DNA of 64,000 nucleotides from Chitinophaga sp. YR627 (lineage in GTDB: Bacteria; Bacteroidota; Bacteroidia; Chitinophagales; Chitinophagaceae): NCBI RefSeq assembly GCF_900114995.1, contig NZ_FOUX01000001.1:1984001-2048000 (forward strand), written 5' to 3'. This document shows, piece by piece, positions 18,091-27,482 of this stretch. The translations under genes and the position numbers were made by a program. How positions within the stretch are numbered: the stretch's first letter is position 1; every line of letters starts with the position of its first letter. Below the pieces are notes generated by a model. That model made no database searches and had not been told where the DNA came from. It worked only from the letters and a program-made list of their open reading frames with translations.

Positions 18091-19590
18091 TCAATCCGGG
18101 CTGTAGAATATGATAATCTCTACCCTGCGGTTTCTTCTTCGTCCTTCTGCGGATTGGTTACTGGCCACCGGCTGACTTTCGCCAACACCTGTGATCAGCC
18201 GGATATCATTTCCAAGGCCATGTTCCTGCATATAACCGGCAACCGCATTGGCTCGCTTCATCGACAGCGAATTGTTGTAAGCAGAGGTACCGGCATTGTC
18301 TGTGTGTCCGTTTACCTGTAACTGTATGCTGCCATCACGGGGTATTCTTTTGATCAGGCTATCGAGTGAGCTATACAGGTTTTTATTCAGTTCGCTGCTA
18401 TTGAATTTAAAGAGAATATCCGGAATAACCAGCGTATCCGGTTGATGTACGACGGGACGGGGGCGCATCGTGTCTTTCGCCAGCGGCGGACGGCAGATGA
18501 TCATTTCCACCCGGTTATTCTCTCCGGCTGTATTGCCTGCCGTATCATACCGGGGTTTGGTTTTACCAGCTCCCTGTACATCAAAATCATCAAAGCTATA
18601 GCCCTCATTATACACCAGATAATTAGCGACTGCTTTGGCCTTATCCGCAGATATGATCCTGTTATATTCTTCAGAAGCCTTCTGCCACGCATATCCGATC
18701 AGCTGGATACGGGCACGATTGCCCTTGTAACGGTTCAGCGCTTCGTCTATCTGTTGTTTATAACGGTCATTCAGGCTGTTTTTATCCACCGTAAAAAGAT
18801 CATCTTTCAGGATGATGGTATCACATCCGGAAGCCCCGTCCAGCCGATGGATCAGATCACCGGAAGCAATGAATTTTTCAGGGATCGTATGACGGTGATG
18901 CTCTGTATACAACAGGTTAATGGTGCTATCTGCATTCGGACAAACCGGCGGACCACCCTCCGGCGTTATACTGATACTATCGATGAGTAACTGTGCATTA
19001 CTATAACCGCCGCCTGCGCCTTCCTTTCGTTGTGGCGCCCTGAAATTACCGATCAGCAGATGAGTAGCATTATCCGAAGCCACATAGGTCTTTTCCAGCA
19101 TATACCAGGGATGATTCAGGCGGAATAGTTTCTTCTGAACGTCATTTTCATTGAGTTCGAGACTGGCAGGTGCTTTCAGGCAACTACCACTCTGGGTAAA
19201 TACAAATGCGGTATCAAAGCGGATACCCGCCCGTAAAGGGTAGTTATCCGTATTCATGTAGACACGGATCCGGTAGGTACGGCCTTTCTCCAGCGCACAA
19301 AGCAGCCGGGTCTGTATATATGCTCTTAAATCGGGATTTTCCTTGCCTTCCTGGAGGAGATTGACATGGTGTTGCCCCTGCAAGGCGGCGCCATTACATA
19401 GGTATTTCATCCTCGCAACCTCCGGCGCAACCGAAAGCCAGGCGGATGGAGCACAGGGAGCTGTATATTCCGTACAGATATTTACATCTTCGAAGGAAGC
19501 GTTTGGCACCAGGTTCTGGGCGATCAGCCCCAATGTACAGTAACAGCATAGTAGTATCGTTACGATACTTTTTCTAACACAGGCCAGCAT
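18091..19590 (-). CDS. Double OmpA-domain envelope protein with N-terminal jelly-roll
   Basis: This is 499 residues from the ATG at 19590, which gives a good signal peptide (IVTILLCCYCTLGLIAQ); the frame extends to 19752 without support. After NLVPNASFED comes a carbohydrate-binding-like beta domain (about 26-220). Next is one OmpA-like segment (about 260-370, RIQLIGYAWQKASEEYN, ADKAKAVANYL, ENNRVEMII) and then a canonical OmpA peptidoglycan-binding domain (about 389-499, VNGHTDNAGTSAYN, LSMKRANAVAGYM, RRRNRRVEIII). The first copy is degenerate at the DAP-binding position. It probably links the outer membrane or a surface structure to peptidoglycan. It is divergent from the DUF1304 gene. Confidence 0.85.
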   Translation of the reverse strand: MLACVRKSIVTILLCCYCTLGLIAQNLVPNASFEDVNICTEYTAPCAPSAWLSVAPEVARMKYLCNGAALQGQHHVNLLQEGKENPDLRAYIQTRLLCALEKGRTYRIRVYMNTDNYPLRAGIRFDTAFVFTQSGSCLKAPASLELNENDVQKKLFRLNHPWYMLEKTYVASDNATHLLIGNFRAPQRKEGAGGGYSNAQLLIDSISITPEGGPPVCPNADSTINLLYTEHHRHTIPEKFIASGDLIHRLDGASGCDTIILKDDLFTVDKNSLNDRYKQQIDEALNRYKGNRARIQLIGYAWQKASEEYNRIISADKAKAVANYLVYNEGYSFDDFDVQGAGKTKPRYDTAGNTAGENNRVEMIICRPPLAKDTMRPRPVVHQPDTLVIPDILFKFNSSELNKNLYSSLDSLIKRIPRDGSIQLQVNGHTDNAGTSAYNNSLSMKRANAVAGYMQEHGLGNDIRLITGVGESQPVASNQSAEGRRRNRRVEIIIFYSPD

Positions 19591-19645
19591 GCACGTGGAA
19601 TTATATATCTTAGTCCATCGAAAACCTACAGTAAAAATACTACTT

Positions 19646-20020
19646 ATGTTGATCTTAATTAAATTTCTCATAGGCTTTTGTGCGCTGGAGCACTTATACA
19701 TCCTATGGCTGGAAATGTTCGCCTGGACCACAAAAGCGCCTAAAGTCTTCAAACAACTGCCTGCTCATCTCTTTGAACCAACAAAAACACTCGCTGGTAA
19801 TCAGGGGCTGTATAACGGCTTTCTGGCCGCAGGACTGATCTGGTCATTCTTTATCCAGGATGGCAAATGGGCTATGCACGTAGCCACTTTCTTCCTTAGC
19901 TGCATCGCTGTAGCAGGTATTTATGGCGCACTGACAGCAGGTAAGCGTATATTTTTCGTACAGGCACTGCCAGCGATGGTGACGTTGTTGTTAATTGTGC
20001 TCAGAAGCATATTCAATTGA
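19646..20020 (+). CDS. DUF1304 family membrane protein
   Basis: This 124-residue integral membrane protein has four predicted helices. The start at ATG 19646 gives MLILIKFLIGFCALEHLYIL, matching the conserved DUF1304 N-terminus with the ALEHLYILWLEMF motif; the frame continues back to 19589 but adds a non-conserved stretch overlapping the divergent gene. It also has GNQGLYNGFLAAGLIW. The function of DUF1304 is unknown. It has its own promoter in the 55-bp divergent spacer and a hairpin terminator. Confidence 0.86.
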   Translation: MLILIKFLIGFCALEHLYILWLEMFAWTTKAPKVFKQLPAHLFEPTKTLAGNQGLYNGFLAAGLIWSFFIQDGKWAMHVATFFLSCIAVAGIYGALTAGKRIFFVQALPAMVTLLLIVLRSIFN

Positions 20021-20171
20021 GAATTAAAAATTAAAAATTAAGAATTTGTTGACTGACAAAGGGAAGAGGCGCCCTATCAACTGAAGCGCCTCTTCCCGTT
20101 AAATAAATAAGCAACATATGCTAACTATGATGGCATTTAAACGGCAATTCTTAATTTTTAATTCTTAATTT
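20020..20171. repeat. Inverted pair of A+T-rich repeats around a terminator
   Basis: The left copy (20020-20047, gaattaaaaattaaaaatta then agaatt) and the right copy (20145-20171, aattcttaatttttaattct then taattt) are in opposite orientation and about 97 bp apart. They flank a strong hairpin. The right copy overlaps the symporter stop codon, so it supplies the gene's last codon and stop. The layout is MITE-like, but no target-site duplication is certain. Confidence 0.75.
20061..20097. terminator. Bidirectional terminator between DUF1304 and symporter genes
   Basis: Perfect arms gggaagaggcgc (20061-20072) and gcgcctcttccc (20086-20097) surround a 13-base loop. The T-run is weak on either strand. 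It lies between convergent genes. Confidence 0.65.
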
Positions 20172-21406
20172 CTATTAAGTCTTTCCAGCTTCGCCGGATT
20201 CCCCGTCACCAGCCTGTTGATCATCAACCCCGCCACTGTATCCCCTGTAGCATTCAATAAGGTCGCAACAGGGTCCAGCAAGGTCCCAATGATCATAATA
20301 GCCGGTAATACCGTAGCGGGCAACTGATAGGCAGATACGATCAGTAACTGTCCGACATAGCCTCCATTGGGAATACCTCCTTCGATAATACTCACCAATA
20401 CCGCAATCAGCATAGCCAGCAGTATCGTATCAATCCCTTCGATAGCACGACCAGCCAATGCCAGTGCGACTGCCACCTTAATAACGGCAGCGATAGCCGA
20501 TCCTTCCTTATGCAGGGAAGCGCCTAAAGGGATGACCATATCTGTTACAGGGGCAGGCAGCCCCATATCCTTTGCCGCTTTCAGATTAGCGGGAATGGTG
20601 GCCACACTGCTGCAGGTACCCAGGGCAGTGGCAGATGGCAGCAGGTTGTTACGCCAGTATCGTTGTACGGCTGACCATCCCCCGGATAATAAAGCATATG
20701 CGGTAAAGACGATCAGGTAGTAGAAAACGGAGATGATATGTCCCGTAGCGAGTGATTGCGCGTAGTCGCCAAATAACTGAGGCCCCGTTACCGCTACCTG
20801 GCAGGCGAAATAAACGCCCAGTCCCACGGGGGACAGTAACATGATCAGCCCCAGCAATTGTTTCATCACTTCGTTACCTGAGTGTAATAAACGCCTAAAG
20901 GATTCTCCGCTAAGCGCGGCTTTTCTGGCGGCAATACCGGTCAGCAGGGAAAAAATGATCAATGCCAGCATGTTCTTTCTGGATAACAATTCATAGAATT
21001 CTCCCACAGATACCAGTTTGACCAGTTGCTCTCCCAGCGGTTCCGTCTTTTCTACTGTTGTAGCGATACTTTCCAGGTGCTGGGTAACAGGAAACAAACG
21101 GACGCCTATAACAGCGATGATCGCTGCCAGTAATACCGTGATGATAAAGACAGTGATCGTGGCAGATACCAGCCGGGCGGTTACGCCGGTGTTATCCAGT
21201 ATGGCTACCGCTGAAGAGATGGCAAAGAAAACCATGGGCACTACCGCAGTAAATAGCAGGTTCAGAAAGATATCTCCTATCGGCTTTAACACCAGTACCT
21301 GCTCCTGTAACAGGAGCCCTGCCAGAGAACCTGCAATAATACCCGATAATAAGAAAATAATATCCCGGTAATGCCGGAAAAAGTGTTGTCCGGTAGATGG
21401 GGTCAT
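20165..21406 (-). CDS. Dicarboxylate/amino acid:cation symporter (DAACS, SLC1-like)
   Basis: The protein is 413 residues from the ATG at 21406; the frame opens at 21514 but that start would overlap the upstream SDR gene by about 70 bp. It has about eight membrane helices and two hairpins. Conserved parts include FLNLLFTAVVPMVFFAISS (TM2/3), the serine-rich tip of HP1 (TALGTCSSVATIPANL), the TM7 motif (MVIPLGASLHKEGSA, an N-M-D-type region) and HP2 IIEGGIPNGGYVG. It imports acidic amino acids or C4-dicarboxylates with Na+ or H+. It is the last gene of the SDR/AhpD-like/symporter operon. Confidence 0.9.
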   Translation of the reverse strand: MTPSTGQHFFRHYRDIIFLLSGIIAGSLAGLLLQEQVLVLKPIGDIFLNLLFTAVVPMVFFAISSAVAILDNTGVTARLVSATITVFIITVLLAAIIAVIGVRLFPVTQHLESIATTVEKTEPLGEQLVKLVSVGEFYELLSRKNMLALIIFSLLTGIAARKAALSGESFRRLLHSGNEVMKQLLGLIMLLSPVGLGVYFACQVAVTGPQLFGDYAQSLATGHIISVFYYLIVFTAYALLSGGWSAVQRYWRNNLLPSATALGTCSSVATIPANLKAAKDMGLPAPVTDMVIPLGASLHKEGSAIAAVIKVAVALALAGRAIEGIDTILLAMLIAVLVSIIEGGIPNGGYVGQLLIVSAYQLPATVLPAIMIIGTLLDPVATLLNATGDTVAGLMINRLVTGNPAKLERLNRN

Positions 21407-21443
21407 ACCTGCGATTTGTAGTGATAAGAACGGGGATAGGGGC

Positions 21444-22250
21444 CTATCTGGTGAGCAGACCTGCATCCAGTACAAAAGAGGCCCCGGTAACGTAGCGGGC
21501 TTTATCCGAAGCAAGAAATACCACCATATGGGCTACGTCTTCTGCTTCTACCCAGGGTACATCGATGAGGTTTCCGGCAGACCGTTCGGCTATTTCCTGC
21601 GGGGTCGCGCCTTCTAATGCGGCCAGTCCGTCGTTCATAGGGGTATTCACACCAGTTGGATGTATGGCGACAGACCGGATATTATGGGGCGCCAGTTCGA
21701 TGGCCCAGGACTTGGTTAGTCCTGTCAGCCCCCATTTAGAGGCTGCATAATGACTCAGGCGGTTCATCCCTCTCAATCCGGCGATAGAGGAGTTATTGAT
21801 AATCACCCCGCTCCGCTGCGCGATCATCACCGGAATGACATGTCTGCCGGCAATCCAGGCGCCTTTAAGGTTAATATCGATCATAGCATCCCATTCCTCC
21901 TCCGGCATTTCATGCGTTAGCCCATAAGCACAGATCCCTGCATTGTTAAACAGGATATCGATCCGCCCAAAGGCGTCCGCAGTAGCTGTTACCGCCTGTT
22001 TTACGGCGGCATTGTCCCGCACATCGCCGGTAAAGGTCAGGCACTGTACCCCCAGCTCTTCGCAGGCTGTTTTCAGGGAATCCAGTTCAGATGAAGAGCC
22101 CAGCGTATAACCGGGATAATCCAGCTGACGGGCAATATCAAAAGCGGCGATGTGCACGCCTTCTTTTGCCAGTGCAAGCGCAGCAGCGCGTCCCTGTCCG
22201 TGAGCAGCGCCTGTAATAAAAGCGGTCTTGTTTTTCAGATCCTGTGTCAT
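21444..22250 (-). CDS. SDR-family oxidoreductase
   Basis: This is a 268-residue Rossmann-fold short-chain dehydrogenase. It has the cofactor motif TGAAHGQG, the acidic NAD-selecting Asp in AAFDIARQ, the NNAGI motif, catalytic Ser (NNSSIAG), Tyr-x3-Lys (YAASK) and the C-terminal ARYVTGASFVLDAG. The N-terminal loop after the first Rossmann strand is longer than in classic SDRs, as in the group annotated as mycofactocin-coupled SDRs. No mycofactocin genes are seen here. The substrate is unknown. It sits 12 bp downstream of the AhpD-like gene, and the symporter gene follows after 37 bp, so the three probably form one transcript. Confidence 0.9.
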   Translation of the reverse strand: MTQDLKNKTAFITGAAHGQGRAAALALAKEGVHIAAFDIARQLDYPGYTLGSSSELDSLKTACEELGVQCLTFTGDVRDNAAVKQAVTATADAFGRIDILFNNAGICAYGLTHEMPEEEWDAMIDINLKGAWIAGRHVIPVMIAQRSGVIINNSSIAGLRGMNRLSHYAASKWGLTGLTKSWAIELAPHNIRSVAIHPTGVNTPMNDGLAALEGATPQEIAERSAGNLIDVPWVEAEDVAHMVVFLASDKARYVTGASFVLDAGLLTR

Positions 22251-22262
22251 AAATGGGTATGA

Positions 22263-22799
22263 TTATTTTTGGGTAAGGGGTAGATAATTATACAGATATT
22301 CATCGATCTCAGTTTCCACGACGTTATTGAAGATATTGGTAGCGATCATTTGTCCGGCGAAAGCGATCAGCTCTACCAGTTGCTGCGTTGTATACACTGC
22401 ACTTATCCTGGCAAATAACGCATCTTCTATCCTACCCTGCTGTTGTGCAATGGCGCTGCCGAAATCCATCAGCAATTGCTCCTGCTCATTGAAAACGATA
22501 GCGGCAGGATCTTCGCCATTGTCGATGATGATCTTACGGAAAAAGGTGGTGCAGAGCGGACAGTTACTACCCACAGAGACGGTGTACGCAAACAGATAGG
22601 CAGGCCGGAGGCCCAGGAAACGCTTAATACTGTCATATAAGCGGTACCATTCCATATATACTTCAAAAGCGGTCTGGGAATGCCCCAGCGTGGCTTTCAT
22701 ATTTGTAATACGTGCGTTCCAGGTAGTGGTATGCAGCGAATAAGCTGACTGCAGGGGAACAGGGGTGTCCTGTGGGGAAAGCGGGTTAATACGTGCCAT
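22263..22799 (-). CDS. Carboxymuconolactone decarboxylase/AhpD-like protein
   Basis: This 178-residue helical protein has a redox-type CxxC motif in VGSNCPLCTTFFRK (about residues 94-97), typical of AhpD-like alkylhydroperoxidases. The flanking helices carry YTVSVGS and EQEQLLMDFGSAIA. CMD-family proteins either decarboxylate lactones or reduce peroxide partners through a CxxC; here the two cysteines favour the redox role. The gene begins the short operon with the SDR and symporter. The start is ATG at 22799. Confidence 0.83.
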   Translation of the reverse strand: MARINPLSPQDTPVPLQSAYSLHTTTWNARITNMKATLGHSQTAFEVYMEWYRLYDSIKRFLGLRPAYLFAYTVSVGSNCPLCTTFFRKIIIDNGEDPAAIVFNEQEQLLMDFGSAIAQQQGRIEDALFARISAVYTTQQLVELIAFAGQMIATNIFNNVVETEIDEYLYNYLPLTQK

Positions 22800-22871
22800 A
22801 AGATTTGTAGGTTATTAACTGAAAATACGAAAATAACCTACAAATCCAGTAGAGAAATCAGAATTTAGTCA

Positions 22872-24524
22872 TCAGAATTTCACCCAGGCTACACAAGCCT
22901 TCTTCTCTTCTCCTTTCCGGGTGATCATCAACGTTGCATAAGTGCCCTTTTTTTCATCGAAATCAGACGCACCCAGCATACAATAATATCCTTTGAAAGT
23001 CTCAGGTGTACCAAACAGGAAGAGTCTTTCCTGGCCTGTTGGTGTACATCTGTAGCAAACGGTATTTGCTTCTGTCAGATAACGCATTGGCTTCTTGTCG
23101 GTGAAGGTACCACCCTGGTCCAGGTAAGCGAGATAATCGTTGAAGATGATGTAAGTCGCTTTAGCAGTTGGCAGGTATTCATATGACAGGTAAGGGGTGG
23201 TATTCAGCACCTGGATACGGTTACGGAAGATCCACTGACCTTTCTTTCTGCGCTGAAAATAAAGCGGCTCATAAGTACCGTTTGCTATCTGCATTTTAGT
23301 CAGTCCGTAACCTGATTGTTCGCGGCCACGCGCGTCCAGTTCGGTCACACCGATATCATTCAGATTGGTATGCATCTTATTCCAGGAATTGCTGCCGGTT
23401 GAAGCAAAAATGGACATAGACTCCATCAGTACGGTACTGCTGCCATCCGCATGTGCGATCAATGCCTGTGGCTGTCCGCTGAAAGGACTGGTATATTTCA
23501 TTTTCTCCTGTGCAAAAGCAGTGATCTTGTCGCTGTGCAGCGCGGTATAACTGTTCAGTGCCAGCGTACCGGCATCCAGGTAGTTGATATAGGCGGCAGG
23601 TACCGGTGCTTTTGCAGTCTGGTTATTCGCAGTAGTGATCAGGGCCTGTAAGGTACTGGTACCTGGTACATATTGCAGGGTGGCATGGAGGTCTGTGAAG
23701 TTAGTCGTATAAGGCAGCGTGATATGACTGAAGTTAGCATCGCCTTTACCCCATACAGACAGGGCTACAAGCGCACTGGTATCCTTCGTGCTTTTACGGC
23801 TGTTGTTCAATGCGGCCGTAGCCAGGTATATTTTATCGCCACCACTTACCAGCATATCCAGGTAAGCGAGGTAAGGATAGTCATTTTCAGCAACGGTAAA
23901 ATAACGCTGTCTGATCAGCTGATGATCAGGACTATAATGAGAGATCTGTACTCTTTCGGCCGGAGATTCCTTCCGCTGTAACTCACCACCAGCGAAAGCC
24001 GCTACGGCATAATAACCGGTGCCGGCGTCTACGGATACGTGAAAGTCGTGCGAAGCGAAGTTATCCTGTACCGCTACATCTCTGTGTAATACGGTAGGTA
24101 ATTCGCCCAGTTTATCTTCTTTCACCAGCTTTCCGGTGCTGCCGTCCAGTACAAGGCGGTACAGATTCGGCTTATATTTTACCAGCTGCTGGAGGAAAAC
24201 CACCACCTGGTCATTGATAACGAAAATACCGTCAATTTCCGTGTCATTCAGACCGGAAGCGTCCCACAACTGACCTTTTACAGCTTCCGTGGCGAGTGGA
24301 GCGCGCTTTGCATCATACAGACTGGTAACGATACCCTGTTTCTTGTCAAAATGCAGGTAACAGGTATTACCATTGGGCAATAGCAGAATTTTATCAAAAC
24401 CTTCTCCCGGTTCCGGAAATGTGGCGCTAAGCTGTACGGAAGGGGCTTGTGCAGGAGTCTGTGCATATGTCTGACTGGCAAATAGCAGGAAAAACAGGCC
24501 CATGCCTGTCCGTAAGTATTTCAT
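22872..24524 (-). CDS. Secreted protein of unknown function (550 aa)
   Basis: I do not recognise the family. It has a signal peptide (MGLFFLLFASQTYAQ), then about 525 mainly beta-strand residues with recurring short hairpins (for example GSTGKLVKEDKLGEL and YLAYLDQGGTFTDKK). This is compatible with a beta-propeller, but no repeat motif is clear. It carries two cysteines close together (TVCYRCTPTG) near residue 490. It stands 73 bp upstream of the AhpD-like gene on the same strand and may be co-transcribed. It is divergent from the M1 peptidase gene with about 150 bp between. Function: unknown exported protein. Confidence 0.8.
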   Translation of the reverse strand: MKYLRTGMGLFFLLFASQTYAQTPAQAPSVQLSATFPEPGEGFDKILLLPNGNTCYLHFDKKQGIVTSLYDAKRAPLATEAVKGQLWDASGLNDTEIDGIFVINDQVVVFLQQLVKYKPNLYRLVLDGSTGKLVKEDKLGELPTVLHRDVAVQDNFASHDFHVSVDAGTGYYAVAAFAGGELQRKESPAERVQISHYSPDHQLIRQRYFTVAENDYPYLAYLDMLVSGGDKIYLATAALNNSRKSTKDTSALVALSVWGKGDANFSHITLPYTTNFTDLHATLQYVPGTSTLQALITTANNQTAKAPVPAAYINYLDAGTLALNSYTALHSDKITAFAQEKMKYTSPFSGQPQALIAHADGSSTVLMESMSIFASTGSNSWNKMHTNLNDIGVTELDARGREQSGYGLTKMQIANGTYEPLYFQRRKKGQWIFRNRIQVLNTTPYLSYEYLPTAKATYIIFNDYLAYLDQGGTFTDKKPMRYLTEANTVCYRCTPTGQERLFLFGTPETFKGYYCMLGASDFDEKKGTYATLMITRKGEEKKACVAWVKF

Positions 24525-24673
24525 AGGTTAAAGTATCGATCTACCCGTAAAGATATAATAATTTTTAAATGTGTGCCGGACTCCTACCCAAAATGAAACC
24601 CTTTATCCTTTTTTCCGCTTTGTGCTTAAAGCGCTTTTGCTATATTTATGGCTATTTCCAAATTGAAACGCTA

Positions 24674-27271
24674 ATGACAATCAACAAAATCCTGCTTTGT
24701 TCAGGCGTCCTGCTGGCTTCCCTCGGGAACGTCGCTGTGGGACAGACCGCTACTTCGAAGTACGATCAGCATGAAGTTTTCGGCCCCCTGTTTTACCCTG
24801 CCAACGGTAACGAGTATCGCAGTGCATCCGGCGCCCCTGGCCATAAATACTGGCAGAACCGGGCTGACTACACGATCAATGTCGTACTCGACACTGCCAG
24901 TCACCGCATAGATGGTTCCGTTGCCATCACCTACAAAAACAGCAGCCCTGACAAATTACCTTTTGTTTGGCTGCAGATGGACCAGAATATTTATAAGGAA
25001 GATTCCAGAGGAGCTGCCACCAGCGTTGTTACAGGTGGCCGTTTTGCCAACCGTAGTTTTACAGAAGGATACAAGATCAAGTCTGTAAGCGTTGCCATCG
25101 GCGGAAAGAAAACCGAAGTTAAATACACTGTTACCGACACCCGTATGCAGGTGATCCTGCCGGAAGCCCTGAAAGCAGAAGGTGGCGTAGTGAAAATATA
25201 CGTGGATTATTCCTACGAAGTGCCACAGTATGGTACAGACCGTACCGGCCGTCTGAAAACGAAATATGGCTGGGTTTATGAAATTGCGCAGTGGTACCCG
25301 CGTATGGAAGTATATGACGATGTACTGGGCTGGAACTCTATCCCTTACCAGGGTGCTGCAGAGTTCTACCTGGAATACGGCGACTTCGATTATACCGTAA
25401 CGGCTCCTGCCGGTATGGTGGTGGCTGGTTCCGGTGCACTCGTGAACGAGGCGCAGGTACTGACCGCAAAACAACAGGCACAGCTGGCGAAGGCGCGTAA
25501 CAGCGACCAGACCGTAATGATCAAAGATAGCGCAGAAGTGGCTGCTGCAAAACCAGGTACTGGTATGCAGTCCTGGCATTTCCAGTGTAAAAATGCACGT
25601 GACGTATCCTGGGCGGCTTCTACCGCGTTTATCTGGGATGCAGCCCGCATTAACCTGCCAAGTGGCAAAAAATGCCTGGCGCAGTCCATATACCCGGTGG
25701 AAAGCATGCAGACCAGCAATGCCTGGCAGCGTTCTACCGAATACGTAAAAGGCTGTATTGAGTTCTATTCCAAACAATGGTTTGAATACACCTATCCCGT
25801 AGCAACTAACGTAGCGGGTATCGTAGGTGGTATGGAATATCCGGGTATCGTATTCTGTTCTTACAGAAGCACCGGCGGCGGATTATGGGGTGTAACCGAT
25901 CACGAATTCGGTCACAACTGGTTCCCGATGATCGTTGGTTCCAACGAAAGAAAATATGCCTGGATGGATGAAGGCTTCAATACTTTCATCAACGATGGTT
26001 CCAGCAAAGCATTCAATAACGGCGAATACTATCAGAAACAGCAGGGACAGTCTATGGGCCGTGCGATGAGCGGTGATCCGATCATGAGTACACCAGACGT
26101 GATCCAGAGCAGCTACCTGGGTATCGCGGCATACTACAAACCTTCTATGGGTCTGATGATCCTGCGTGACTATATCCTGGGTAAAGAGCGTTTTGAATAC
26201 GCGTTCCGTACCTATATCGACCGCTGGGCATTCAAACATCCAACACCCTGGGATTTCTTCCGTACCATGGAAAACGTGGCAGGTGAAGACCTGAGCTGGT
26301 TCTGGAGAGGTTGGTACCTGAACTCCTGGAAATTAGACCAGGCAGTGAAAGATGTAAAATACGTAAGCAATGACCCTTCCAAAGGCGCACTGATCACCGT
26401 AGAAAACCTGGAGCAGATGGCATTACCGGTGATCCTGGCAATCACTGACAGCAAGGGTAAAACTGATACCGTAAAACTGCCGGCAGAAGTATGGCAACGT
26501 GGTGGTACCTGGACGTTCAAATTTGATTCAGATTCCAAACTGACCAAAGTAGTGATCGATCCGGATAAAGCGTTCCCTGATGTTGATCCTTCCAACAACG
26601 TTTGGAGCGGTTCCAGCAAGAAAGCACCTGCCGGCCTGACTGCCAATGAAGTACTGAAAAAATACTTACAGGCAATCGGCGGTACCGATAAGATCCAGGC
26701 AATTAAAGACCAGACCATCGCTGCTACCGGATCCGTACAGGGTACCGATATCAAGATGACCAAGAAGATCAAATCACCCAACAAATACCTGCTGGATGTA
26801 TTCATCCCGATGATGAATGTACACGCAAGCAAACTGATTATCAATGGTGATAGCATCACTGCTATCCAGATGGGTACCCCGGTGCCGCTGGATGCAGCAG
26901 CTAAAGAACGCGTAAAAGCGAACATGGTGCTGATACCTGAACTGGACTACCTGAAAGGTGGCGTTGACTTACAGCTGTCTCCGGAAATCGTTACAGACGA
27001 TAATGGCAAAGACAACTACCTGGTGATTGTAAAAGAAGATGAAACAACCCGGACTGAACTGTACTACGATGTAACGACCGGATTGCTTTCAAAGAAGATC
27101 AGTTACAACGGCGACCAGATCACCGGCGCTATTGAAACCAGTGAGTATAAAGAGGTAGGTGGCGTGAAATTCCCATTCCTGCTGAAAAATACCATTAGCG
27201 GACAACAGATTGATTTCAAGGTAGACGATATTAAAGTGAACAGCGGTCTGACAGATGCTGATTTTAAATAA
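24674..27271 (+). CDS. M1-family aminopeptidase with extra C-terminal domain
   Basis: The protein is 865 residues from ATG 24674, which opens a signal peptide ([19 protein letters not shown]); the frame extends to 24569 without conservation. The M1 domain shows the exopeptidase motif (GGMEYPG near 390), the zinc site HEFGH (about 410-414) and the third ligand Glu in DEGFNTF, about 18 residues later. After about residue 650 comes a separate region starting [19 protein letters not shown]. It resembles the LolA-like or peptidase-associated beta domain often seen after Zn proteases in Bacteroidota. The protein probably acts in the periplasm on peptides. It is monocistronic with a strong terminator. 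Confidence 0.9.
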   Translation: MTINKILLCSGVLLASLGNVAVGQTATSKYDQHEVFGPLFYPANGNEYRSASGAPGHKYWQNRADYTINVVLDTASHRIDGSVAITYKNSSPDKLPFVWLQMDQNIYKEDSRGAATSVVTGGRFANRSFTEGYKIKSVSVAIGGKKTEVKYTVTDTRMQVILPEALKAEGGVVKIYVDYSYEVPQYGTDRTGRLKTKYGWVYEIAQWYPRMEVYDDVLGWNSIPYQGAAEFYLEYGDFDYTVTAPAGMVVAGSGALVNEAQVLTAKQQAQLAKARNSDQTVMIKDSAEVAAAKPGTGMQSWHFQCKNARDVSWAASTAFIWDAARINLPSGKKCLAQSIYPVESMQTSNAWQRSTEYVKGCIEFYSKQWFEYTYPVATNVAGIVGGMEYPGIVFCSYRSTGGGLWGVTDHEFGHNWFPMIVGSNERKYAWMDEGFNTFINDGSSKAFNNGEYYQKQQGQSMGRAMSGDPIMSTPDVIQSSYLGIAAYYKPSMGLMILRDYILGKERFEYAFRTYIDRWAFKHPTPWDFFRTMENVAGEDLSWFWRGWYLNSWKLDQAVKDVKYVSNDPSKGALITVENLEQMALPVILAITDSKGKTDTVKLPAEVWQRGGTWTFKFDSDSKLTKVVIDPDKAFPDVDPSNNVWSGSSKKAPAGLTANEVLKKYLQAIGGTDKIQAIKDQTIAATGSVQGTDIKMTKKIKSPNKYLLDVFIPMMNVHASKLIINGDSITAIQMGTPVPLDAAAKERVKANMVLIPELDYLKGGVDLQLSPEIVTDDNGKDNYLVIVKEDETTRTELYYDVTTGLLSKKISYNGDQITGAIETSEYKEVGGVKFPFLLKNTISGQQIDFKVDDIKVNSGLTDADFK

Positions 27272-27298
27272 CGTATAGAGAAAAGATAATTTGTTGAA

Positions 27299-27362
27299 GG
27301 AGAAGCCCTCCTGTTGATATGTTCCAATATCGGCAGGAGGGCTTCTCCTTTGTTCTTTTTTG
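27299..27362 (+). terminator. Terminator of the M1 peptidase gene
   Basis: Arms agaagccctcctg (27301-27313) and caggagggcttct (27334-27346) form a perfect 13-bp stem followed by a T-rich tract. Confidence 0.88.
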
Positions 27363-27482
27363 GGAGTAAATGTCTATATTGTGGCTGAATCAGCAGACAT
27401 AACTAATCAGGACAACTTTCTATATCTCGAACCTATAACAACACTAACAACCCCGGAAGCAATTCCTTTAAACCCAACGCGA

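Noticed and set aside
24956..26925. Antisense ORFs of 237 and 273 residues in the M1 peptidase gene
   Set aside because: Each is a shadow of the conserved peptidase frame, with Cys/His/Ser-rich non-protein-like composition.
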